Positions 42,247 to 49,304 of a stretch of 64,000 bases of DNA are shown piece after piece; the stretch's first letter is position 1, and every line of letters starts with the position of its first letter. The notes under the pieces were generated by a model. It was not told where the DNA came from. It ran no database searches and was given only the letters and a program-made list of their open reading frames with translations. The position numbers and the translations under genes are program-made. This DNA is from Nocardioides caeni (GTDB taxonomy: Bacteria; Actinomycetota; Actinomycetes; Propionibacteriales; Nocardioidaceae), in assembly GCF_004912195.1 (NCBI RefSeq), contig NZ_STGW01000016.1:1-64000 (forward strand), given 5' to 3'.

Positions 42247-42945
42247 TCAGCGGACGATCTCCTCGACGAGGCTGTCGTAGCCGTGGTCAGGCCAACCGGA
42301 CATCTCGGCGGGTCCGGTCTCCAGGCTGAACCGCTGCGGGTGCGATCCATCCACCAGCTCACCCCAGGTAGCCCTGGAGCCTCCGCGATCGATCCTCAGG
42401 TCGGATCGGAGGTCGCGGTTGAGGTTGCCGAGCACGACTGCGCGTGTGCCCACCGGAATGGCTCTCGCCAGTTCGTCAATGCTGGTGGGGGGCACCGGCC
42501 GTTCGAAGTACGGCTGACCATGCATGTCGAGGACATCTGTCCCTCTGCGGACACTCACTGAGATCATCGAGCCCACCTCCGGCGTCGTCTGCGCGCCGAG
42601 GTCGTCGGTGACTTCCAGGGTGATGACGGCGAAACGGTAGTGGTAGATCTGATCCCCGTCGTCCTGCTCCACGACGGGACCATCCGCAACGGAGACGACG
42701 GTCGCCGTAGCGCGCACGGAAGAACTCTTGAGCAACTCGCCGACCGTGCCGCTGGTGAGCACATCGCTGTGCCCCGTCATCTGGGCAAGCAACCCGCTGT
42801 CTGCATGACGAGGGACATCCGCGCGAGCCTTCGAAGGCGCGGATGAACCACTGCAAGCGACCCCACCCACGAGAACCAGCAGCAGGAGAAAGGCCGTCGA
42901 AATGCGTGTGGCCGTAGGCACCATCGTTCCCATTTCATTGCTCAT
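42247..42945 (-). CDS. Putative lipoprotein, unknown
   Basis: A 232-residue protein starting MSNEMGTMVPTATRIS, with a signal peptide ending in 'GGVAC'. The mature part has beta-rich stretches ('YRFAVITLEVTDDL', 'MISVSVRRGTDVLDMHGQ') and a C-terminal 'RFSLETGPAEMSG'. No recognised family. The start lies one base past the stop of the protease gene, so translation is coupled; the longer reading to 42984 would overlap the protease by 38 bases. Lower GC and freer codon use than its neighbours, like the next gene. Confidence 0.65.
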   Translation of the reverse strand: MSNEMGTMVPTATRISTAFLLLLVLVGGVACSGSSAPSKARADVPRHADSGLLAQMTGHSDVLTSGTVGELLKSSSVRATATVVSVADGPVVEQDDGDQIYHYRFAVITLEVTDDLGAQTTPEVGSMISVSVRRGTDVLDMHGQPYFERPVPPTSIDELARAIPVGTRAVVLGNLNRDLRSDLRIDRGGSRATWGELVDGSHPQRFSLETGPAEMSGWPDHGYDSLVEEIVR

Positions 42946-42946
42946 C

Positions 42947-43570
42947 TCAGAACCAAGTGTTGATGTGCGCTCGATGGAAGCCACCGTAGGTTCGTGTCCA
43001 GGCCGCCCCCGAGTCGTACAACCCGCTGATCATGCAGGTTTGAGTCGGGTAGTCCGGAGACTCGATCGATAGGAGGTAATGGTCAGCACCCAAGGAGTGA
43101 CCGATTTCGTGGCAGAGCGTCTTGCGAGCCTGATAACCATCGTTGGAAGCAACCTCCCGAATGACATCCCAATCGATGCGTACGTGCCACTGATCGCAGT
43201 ATCCAGCACTGTTGAGCGCCACGCATTGGGTTTCTCCGCCCGCTCCCCCTCCGATCGGTGTCTCCACAAAGCGAACGTCCGTAGCGGCCGAGCATGCCGA
43301 GTAGAACACTGTGTCGACAACGGTCTGAGCCTCGACCCCGTCGTTGTCGTCCATCGCGTAGTGGGCGCGAGAGGTCAGCGCCGAATAGGCCGCGAAAGCG
43401 GGGCCAAAGCAATAGGTGTGTGCACCACGATCAGGGTAGACGCTCCACGGATAGTCAGTGGGACTGGCGGACACCGGGTTGCTTATCGCAGTCAGGACGA
43501 CAGCGAGGACTCCGCTGGCGAAGACCGCGATCGCCCGGCGGACACCGCGTCGTTCGCGAAGACGCCTCAT
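42947..43570 (-). CDS. Secreted matrixin-like zinc metalloprotease
   Basis: A 207-residue protein starting MRRLRERRGVRRA, with a hydrophobic signal segment (about 13-33, 'AS' cleavage region). The metzincin motif 'HEIGHSLGADH' gives zinc ligands His154, His158 and His164, and Met180 in 'TCMISG' can be the Met-turn. Four or more Cys in the mature part may form disulfides. A strong AAGGAGG ribosome site fixes the start; an upstream in-frame extension to 43804 is discarded. It is cotranscribed with the lipoprotein gene. The target is unknown. GC content is visibly lower than in surrounding genes, suggesting acquisition. Confidence 0.82.
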   Translation of the reverse strand: MRRLRERRGVRRAIAVFASGVLAVVLTAISNPVSASPTDYPWSVYPDRGAHTYCFGPAFAAYSALTSRAHYAMDDNDGVEAQTVVDTVFYSACSAATDVRFVETPIGGGAGGETQCVALNSAGYCDQWHVRIDWDVIREVASNDGYQARKTLCHEIGHSLGADHYLLSIESPDYPTQTCMISGLYDSGAAWTRTYGGFHRAHINTWF

Positions 43571-43760
43571 GAGCCCTCCTTGGATTGGCGGCGATGTGAC
43601 GATCGGAAGGTTGTGTCGGTTCCAGAGAGCAGAAGTCCCCACTCTTGCGCTGACCTTTGCTGCAATCCCGCCGGTTGGCGAGCAACTCGACAGTTGGGTG
43701 GACGCGGCCTCTGGTCCAGGCGCCACTGCAAATCGGCCGACCTGCCCTAACCTCGACCTC

Positions 43761-44516
43761 GTGCACGAGGAGCAGGAGTACCTCCGGCTGGCGTCGGTCG
43801 ACAACTTCCGCGACGTCGCGGGCCCGGGCTACCCGACCACCGACGGCGGGCGCCTGCGGACCGGGGTGTTCTACCGGTCCAACGACCTGCGGCTGACCGA
43901 GGACGACCACGGCGCGTTGAGCGGGCTGGGGCTCACCGCGATCCTCGACCTGCGCTCGCGCCTGGAGATCGACCTGCACCCCGACCCCCACGTCCCCGGC
44001 GCCCAGCCCCTGCACTTCGACGCCATCGGCATCCCGATGGAGACCGTCGCGATGCTGCAGACCCGGGAGGCGGCCGACGAGCTGATGCGCGTGGTCTACC
44101 GCGGCTTCGTGACCGAGGAGAAGTGCCGGGTCGCCTTCGGTGCGGCCCTGCAACAGCTCGCCGAGGGCGGTCCGCAGCTCTTCCACTGCTCGGCCGGCAA
44201 GGACCGCACCGGCTGGCTGGCCGCGCTGGTGTTGCACATCGCCGGTGTCGACGACGCGGTGATCCGGGCCGACTACCTGCTCACCAACGATCGCTCCGCA
44301 GCGAGTCGGGCGCGGGTCGAGGCGCAGATCGCCGAGCACGCCGGTGACCACATGGTGCCCGTCTTCGAACCGACCCTCGTCGCCGACCTGTCCTTCCTCG
44401 GTGCCGCGTCGGCGGCCGTCGACGAGCACTTCGGCGACCGGGCGTCGTACCTGCGCGAGGGACTGGGCCTCGACGACGAGGTGCTCGGCGCGATCCGCGC
44501 ACTGCTGCGCGACTGA
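43761..44516 (+). CDS. Tyrosine/serine protein phosphatase (PTP, lipid phosphatase-like)
   Basis: A 251-residue protein. The P-loop 'FHCSAGKDRTGW' gives Cys143 and Arg149 (CX5R). 'NFRDVAGPGYPTTDGGRLRTG' and 'LTAILDLRSRLEID' near the N-terminus are typical of the MptpB-like tyrosine phosphatase family, which also acts on phosphoinositides. GTG 43761 (VHEEQEYLRL) is the best start: the in-frame sequence upstream overlaps the divergent protease gene and is not protein-like. No ribosome site is visible, so a leaderless mRNA is possible. The 190 bases upstream should hold both divergent promoters. Confidence 0.85.
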   Translation: MHEEQEYLRLASVDNFRDVAGPGYPTTDGGRLRTGVFYRSNDLRLTEDDHGALSGLGLTAILDLRSRLEIDLHPDPHVPGAQPLHFDAIGIPMETVAMLQTREAADELMRVVYRGFVTEEKCRVAFGAALQQLAEGGPQLFHCSAGKDRTGWLAALVLHIAGVDDAVIRADYLLTNDRSAASRARVEAQIAEHAGDHMVPVFEPTLVADLSFLGAASAAVDEHFGDRASYLREGLGLDDEVLGAIRALLRD

Positions 44517-44521
44517 CCCAC

Positions 44522-44676
44522 GCTGGTGGTCGAGGAGCCTGCGCGGAACGCGCTGCCTCTGGTGGTCGAGGAGTCTGCGAGGAACGAGCAGGCGTCACGA
44601 GACCCCTGTGCGAACCTCGTCGGGGTCCGCACAGGCATCTCGTGACGCTCGCTGGCGCTCGCTCCTCGATGACCAA
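44522..44676. repeat. Dispersed hairpin element, copy C
   Basis: CTGGTGGTCGAGGAG is repeated twice at the left (44523 and 44560), then a strong hairpin: CGTCACGAGA, CCTGTGCG, a 15-base loop, then CGCACAGG and TCTCGTGACG (about 44594-44647). The right end is GCTCCTCGATGACC. Located between the convergent phosphatase and secreted-protein genes, where it may double as a terminator. It matches copies A and B. Confidence 0.75.
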
Positions 44677-44701
44677 GGAACGAGCGCCAGGAGGCGACAG
44701 G

Positions 44702-45265
44702 TCAGAGGCTGACCTTGTCGAGCCGCCAGATGTTGCGGTTGGCCTTGGTCGGCGCGTGCTTCACGGTCTGCCACGAGCCCCACGCGTTGACGTAGTTGCA
44801 CTTGGCGTAGGACCAGTTCTTCCTCATCACCTTGAAGCTCACCGAGAAGTGATACATGTGCAGGCGGTAGCGGTGCGAGCTGTCGGCGGGGACGACGGCG
44901 CTGTAGGCCCAGGAGTCGGACTTCGACCAGCTGCCACCGACGGTGACGCCGAGGCTCGTGGATGCCTTGGCGAAGATGACGCCCGCCTCGGCGGAGACCG
45001 TGGCGGTGACCGAGGCGCTGACCGTCGCGGTCTTGGTCTTGTTGTAGGTGATCGTGCCGCCGCTGCGGAAGGTCGCCCAGTCGCTCTGGATGTTGGTCGG
45101 GTGGTAGGACGTCGTCTTGTCCTTGAACGTGTAGATCCGGTACAGGTCGTTGGCCGGGATGCACCGGGCCTCCGCGACCGGCGTCGGGCCGACCACGCCG
45201 ACGGACAACAGGGTGCTGAAGAGGATCGCGAAGGTCGCGACCATCGATCCGAGAATGCGCTTCAT
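44702..45265 (-). CDS. Secreted beta-rich protein, aerolysin-like pattern, unknown
   Basis: A 187-residue protein with a clear signal peptide (1-33, cleavage near 'AEA'). Residues 70-128 alternate small polar and small hydrophobic residues: 'TKTATVSASVTATVSAEAG', then 'VIFAKASTSLGVTVGGSW', then Ser-rich turns. This amphipathic two-strand pattern is what beta-pore-forming proteins (aerolysin/ETX-MTX2 type) use as the membrane-insertion hairpin. The flanks contain Trp/Tyr-rich strands ('SDSWAYSAVVPAD', 'HRYRLHMYHFSVSFKV'). AGGAG lies 9 bases before the ATG. Two Cys (35, 156) could pair. Pore formation is an inference from pattern only. Confidence 0.7.
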   Translation of the reverse strand: MKRILGSMVATFAILFSTLLSVGVVGPTPVAEARCIPANDLYRIYTFKDKTTSYHPTNIQSDWATFRSGGTITYNKTKTATVSASVTATVSAEAGVIFAKASTSLGVTVGGSWSKSDSWAYSAVVPADSSHRYRLHMYHFSVSFKVMRKNWSYAKCNYVNAWGSWQTVKHAPTKANRNIWRLDKVSL

Positions 45266-45468
45266 GGGAGGTGACTCCTGATGGTCTGCCCCAGCATTTC
45301 CGGGGACGGTGAGCAGCCGTCTGCCCTGCGGCTTTGCGCTCAAAACCCCTAGAAATCAGGGAAATCTTCTCTCACTCAAAGGGTTTGTCGCGACATCCCC
45401 GGGTAGGAGGTCAGGTCGGCCGGGCCCGGGACCGGGACGGCGCTGGACCGATACGGCACCATCGAGGG

Positions 45469-46884
45469 ATGGCCGAGCCCGACCTTCCTCCCACCCAGCA
45501 GATCCCGGTGACCAACCGACTCGCGCTCACCCTCGATTTCTGTCTCCGACTGGGCGAGGTGCTGCTGTCCTCCGGCGCGGGGGCCGCCGACGTCACCGTC
45601 ACGATGCTGTCGGTCGCGCGCGCCCTCGGCGCCAGCGAGGCGCAGTTCGACATCACCTTCACCTCCCTGTCGGCCAGCCACCAGAGCAGTCCCGACCAGC
45701 CGCCGCTCCTCGCCACCCGCCAGGTCGTGCAGCGCACCATCGACTACCAGGACCTGACCCGCGTCGACCACCTGGTGCGCGACGTCGCCGCCGGGCGGGT
45801 CGGCTTGCGGGACGCGCGCGCCGAGCTCGGTCGGATCACGTCGACCGGCCACGCCCGCCCCCGCTGGGCCGTGACCGCGGGCTGGGCCGTGATGGCAGCG
45901 GGCGTGGGCGTGCAGCTCGGCGGCGACGTGATCGTCGCGGTGCTGGCCGCCCTCGCCGCCGTCCTCATCGACCGCCTGCAGCTCCGGATCTCCCGGCGCC
46001 GTCTGCCCACCTTCTACTCCCAGGTCGCCGGCGGGGCCGTCGCGACCCTCGTGGCCGTCGGGGCCGCGGTCGTCGACGGGCAGGTGGGGCTCGACATCGA
46101 CGTCTCGCTGGTCGTGACCGCCAACATCATCATGCTGCTCGCCGGCATCGGCTTCATGGGGGCGCTGCAGGACGCGCTCACCGGCTTCTACATCACCGCG
46201 GGCGCCCGCATCACCGAGGCGCTGCTCGCGACGGCCGGCATCATCGCCGGGGTGAGCGGCGGGCTCAGCCTCGCCTCGGCGCTCGGCGTCGACCTGCCGA
46301 CGGTCGAGCCGGGTGCGACCAACATCCAGGCGGCCGGACTCGCGGTCGCCGGAGCCGCGCTCGCCGCGGCGGCGTTCGCCTTCGCGTCGTACTCCCCCGC
46401 GCGAGTGCTGGTCCCGATCGCCGTCGTTGCCGGGCTCGCCATGGCGATCACCCAGTCGATCCAGACACCCGGGATCGGGCGGGCGTGGGCGGTGGCGTTC
46501 GCCGCGCTCTTCGTCGGCCTCGTCGGGTACGCCGTCGCACGCCGCCTGCGGGTCCCGCCCCTCATCGTCGTGGTCTCGAGCGTGGTCCCCCTGCTGCCGG
46601 GGATCGCCATCTATCGCGGCCTGTCCCTGGTCAGCGAGGGATCGCGACGGGACACCTCGCTGGGCCTGGTCGCCCTCATCGGCGCGGCGTCGGTCGCCCT
46701 GGCCCTCGCCGCCGGCGTCATCCTCGGCGAGTACCTCGCCCAGCCGCTCGGACGGGAGATGCGCCGGGTCGAGACCCGCCTCGCCGGTCCGCGCCTGGTC
46801 GGTCCCGTGACCCTGCTCGAGCGGCGCGTCGGGCAGGCCTCCAGGAAGGGCCGGCGGCAGCGCGCAGACGGTCAGCGACGCTGA
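45469..46884 (+). CDS. Threonine/serine exporter family protein (ThrE-like)
   Basis: A 471-residue membrane protein starting MAEPDLPPTQQIPV. The cytoplasmic N-terminal part (about 20-130, 'LLSSGAGAADVTVTMLSVARA') is the ThrE/DUF1212 domain. About ten hydrophobic segments follow, in two halves, the second of which is the ThrE_2/DUF3815 part ('VPPLIVVVSSVVPLLPG'). ThrE exports Thr and Ser in corynebacteria. ATG 45469 is the first after the divergent promoter region; the earlier in-frame start at 45334 would produce a basic, non-conserved extension. Its stop overlaps the convergent YihY gene by 13 bases. Confidence 0.88.
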   Translation: MAEPDLPPTQQIPVTNRLALTLDFCLRLGEVLLSSGAGAADVTVTMLSVARALGASEAQFDITFTSLSASHQSSPDQPPLLATRQVVQRTIDYQDLTRVDHLVRDVAAGRVGLRDARAELGRITSTGHARPRWAVTAGWAVMAAGVGVQLGGDVIVAVLAALAAVLIDRLQLRISRRRLPTFYSQVAGGAVATLVAVGAAVVDGQVGLDIDVSLVVTANIIMLLAGIGFMGALQDALTGFYITAGARITEALLATAGIIAGVSGGLSLASALGVDLPTVEPGATNIQAAGLAVAGAALAAAAFAFASYSPARVLVPIAVVAGLAMAITQSIQTPGIGRAWAVAFAALFVGLVGYAVARRLRVPPLIVVVSSVVPLLPGIAIYRGLSLVSEGSRRDTSLGLVALIGAASVALALAAGVILGEYLAQPLGREMRRVETRLAGPRLVGPVTLLERRVGQASRKGRRQRADGQRR

Positions 46885-48023
46885 CGCGGGGAGCCGAGCT
46901 GGTCGTCGTCGACCGTCGGCTCCACCCGGATGGCCTGCGTCGGCTCCTGGGCCGCCTCGGGCCGAGGGGGCCGGCCGGGGATGTGCTGCTTGATGATCTC
47001 CTCGGTCCGGGGGTCGAGGACGATCTCGTGGGTGTCGCCGTCGCGGCCGTCGAAACGGACCGCGACCGTCTGGAAGCCCTTGTGGCGCTGCATCTGCGCA
47101 TACATGGCGTAGGCCCGGCGGTCGGCCTCGGTGAGGTCGACGGAGTCGGTGAAGGGCGTGAGCAGCGCGCGGGGCCACAGCCGGCGGGCGATGACGACGT
47201 TGACCTCGAGGCCGAGCACGCCCATGATCGCGCCGATGTAGAGCAGACCCATCAGACCGAGGACGACCCCGAAGGTCTCCATGCCGTTGCGGTCGGCGCT
47301 GGCGATGACGTTGGTGACGTAGACCGTCCCGATGTATTGCAGGAACTGCCACATCACCGCGATCGTGTAGCCGCCCGGCGCCACCCGGATCACGTTGCTG
47401 CGGATCGCCCGCGCGGTCGCCATCCTCAGCAGCACCGTCATCACGAAGCCGAGGACGACGATCGTCACCAGGCGCACCACCCAGTGGAACCAGCCCTCGT
47501 CGGACAGGCCGCCGATCAGCTCGGTCTCCGTCAGCACCGCAGAGCCGATGGAGATCGTGAGGATCGCAGTACCCGCCACGGCGAGGATGAAGAGGCTGTT
47601 GACCCGGGTCATCACCGGGTGCGGACGGCTGTTGCGCGGCACCGCCCACACCGCCGCCTGCACGTTCTGCAGCGCCAGCCCGAGACCCAGGGCACCGTAG
47701 AGCGCCGTCAGCGAGCCGACGATGATGCCGCCGGTCGAGCCCTGCAGGCCCTCCGGCCGCCCCAGCTGGTCGCCGATGATCGGGAACTGCGCGAGGGCCG
47801 AGTCGAGCACCTGCTCCTGCAGCGCCGGACGCCCCTCGAGGATGAAGCCGAGGATCGACGTACCGAGGAGCAGCAGCGGGAAGATCGACAGGAACGCATA
47901 GAACGTCAGGATCGCTGCCAGGTAGTTGCCCTGGTCGTCGAAGAACTTGTAGATGACGGCGAGCGGGAAGCCGACAGCGGAGTTCTTCCGCTGTCCGCGA
48001 TCCAGCTTGCCGACGACACCCAC
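46872..48023 (-). CDS. YihY/virulence factor BrkB family membrane protein
   Basis: A 383-residue protein with six hydrophobic segments between residues ~35 and ~290 ('LTFYAFLSIFPLLLLGTSI', 'GIIVGSLTALYGALGLGLAL', 'VVLGLMGLLYIGAIMGVLG'), and a long hydrophilic C-terminus ending in a Pro/Arg-rich tail. The first segment with 'TFYAFLSIFP' is diagnostic of the YihY (formerly RNase BN) family, whose function is unsettled. GTG 48023 is the start; no strong ribosome site. Upstream lies the palindrome at 48095. Confidence 0.88.
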   Translation of the reverse strand: MGVVGKLDRGQRKNSAVGFPLAVIYKFFDDQGNYLAAILTFYAFLSIFPLLLLGTSILGFILEGRPALQEQVLDSALAQFPIIGDQLGRPEGLQGSTGGIIVGSLTALYGALGLGLALQNVQAAVWAVPRNSRPHPVMTRVNSLFILAVAGTAILTISIGSAVLTETELIGGLSDEGWFHWVVRLVTIVVLGFVMTVLLRMATARAIRSNVIRVAPGGYTIAVMWQFLQYIGTVYVTNVIASADRNGMETFGVVLGLMGLLYIGAIMGVLGLEVNVVIARRLWPRALLTPFTDSVDLTEADRRAYAMYAQMQRHKGFQTVAVRFDGRDGDTHEIVLDPRTEEIIKQHIPGRPPRPEAAQEPTQAIRVEPTVDDDQLGSPRQRR

Positions 48024-48094
48024 AACGGCAACCTATGGCATGGCGTGTCGCCCTACCGGGACCGGCGCCGATGCGGGAGGTGGGTGGTGGGCCT

Positions 48095-48118
48095 AATTCA
48101 CGGGTTAACCCGTGAATT
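48095..48118. repeat. Third copy of the TTCACGGGTTAACCCGTGAA palindrome
   Basis: A perfect palindrome with 12-base arms (AATTCACGGGTT), 20 bases beyond the stop of the acyl-CoA dehydrogenase gene at 48138 and 72 bases upstream of the YihY start. It shares the flanking GCGCACC with the copy at 29756-29779. Confidence 0.75.
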
Positions 48119-48137
48119 GCGCACCACCGCCCACCGC

Positions 48138-49304
48138 TCAGTACGACTTGGGCAGCCCCAGCGAGTGCATGGCGACGAAGTTGAGGATCATCTCCCGGCT
48201 GACGGGGGCGATCCGGCCGAGGCGGGCGGCGACGAGCTGGTTGCCGAGGCCGAGCTCGGTGGTCAGGCCGCTGCCGCCGTGGGTCTGGACGGCGACGTCG
48301 AGGGCGTTGCAGGCGATCTCACCACCGGCGTACTTGGCCATGTTGGCGTACTCCCCGGCGGTGAAGTCGTCGCCGGCGTCGTAGAGCGCGGCTGCCTTCT
48401 GCATCAGCAGGCGAGCCTGCTCGAGCTCGATCTTCACCTTCGCCAGCGGGTGCGCGATGCCCTGGTGGGCGCCGATCGGCTGGTCCTTCCACACGGTGCG
48501 GGTCTTGGCGTAGTCGACCGCCTTCTCCAGCGCATAGCGGGCCTGGCCGCAGGTCATCGCCGCGCCCATGATCCGCTCCGGGTTGAGGCCGGCGAAGAGC
48601 TGCCAGAGGCCGCCGTCCTCGTCGCCGACCAGTGCGTCGGCGGGCAGACGGACGTCGTCGAAGAACAGCGTCCACTGCTTCTCCGGCGCGACGAACTCCA
48701 TCGGGATGTGCTGCTTCTCGAGGCCGGCCGCGTCGGTCGGCATCAGGAAGAGCGCGGGCTTGAGCTTGCCGGTCTTGGCGTCGGCGGTGCGGGCGACGAC
48801 CAGCATCACGTCGGCCTCGTCGACGCCGGAGATGAACGTCTTCTGACCCTTGATCACCCACGAGTCGCCGTCGCGGGTGGCTGTGGTGGTGATCTGGTGA
48901 CTGTTGGAGCCGGCGTCGGGCTCGGTGATCGCGAAGGCCGCGACGGTCTCGCCGCTCGCGATCCCCGGCAGCCACTGCTTCTTCTGCTCCTCGGTGCCGC
49001 AGCGGGCGATGATCGAGCCGACGATCGCCGGCGAGACCACCATCATCAACAACGGCGCGCCCTGCGCCGACGCCTCCTCGAGGACGGCCGCCAGGTCGCC
49101 CATGCCGCCGCCACCGCCGCCGTACTCCTCGGGGATGTTGACGCCGATGAAGCCGTGCTTGCCGAAGTCGTCCCACAGCGCGGTCGTCTTCTCACCCTTG
49201 CGGGCCTGCTCGGCGACGTAGGCGTGGCCGTACTTGGCGGCCAGCGACTTGACGGACTCGCGCAGCGCGGCCCGCTCCTCGGACTCGGTGAACGGGATGG
49301 TCAT
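48138..49304 (-). CDS. Acyl-CoA dehydrogenase (AtuD-like position)
   Basis: A 388-residue FAD acyl-CoA dehydrogenase, the last gene of the AtuA/carboxylase operon. Motifs: 'AFAITEPDAGSNSHQI', 'WVIKGQKTFISG', 'LFFDDVRLPADALVGDEDGG', and 'LNPERIMGAAM' with Glu243 at the isovaleryl-type catalytic-base position. The C-terminus lacks the usual Y(E/G)GT loop and reads 'LGLGNQLVAARLGRIAPVS', as in dehydrogenases of branched or terpenoid acyl-CoAs. ATG 49304 overlaps the biotin-carboxylase stop by one base. Likely introduces the double bond before carboxylation; substrate (citronellyl-CoA-like or other) is inference. Confidence 0.88.
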   Translation of the reverse strand: MTIPFTESEERAALRESVKSLAAKYGHAYVAEQARKGEKTTALWDDFGKHGFIGVNIPEEYGGGGGGMGDLAAVLEEASAQGAPLLMMVVSPAIVGSIIARCGTEEQKKQWLPGIASGETVAAFAITEPDAGSNSHQITTTATRDGDSWVIKGQKTFISGVDEADVMLVVARTADAKTGKLKPALFLMPTDAAGLEKQHIPMEFVAPEKQWTLFFDDVRLPADALVGDEDGGLWQLFAGLNPERIMGAAMTCGQARYALEKAVDYAKTRTVWKDQPIGAHQGIAHPLAKVKIELEQARLLMQKAAALYDAGDDFTAGEYANMAKYAGGEIACNALDVAVQTHGGSGLTTELGLGNQLVAARLGRIAPVSREMILNFVAMHSLGLPKSY

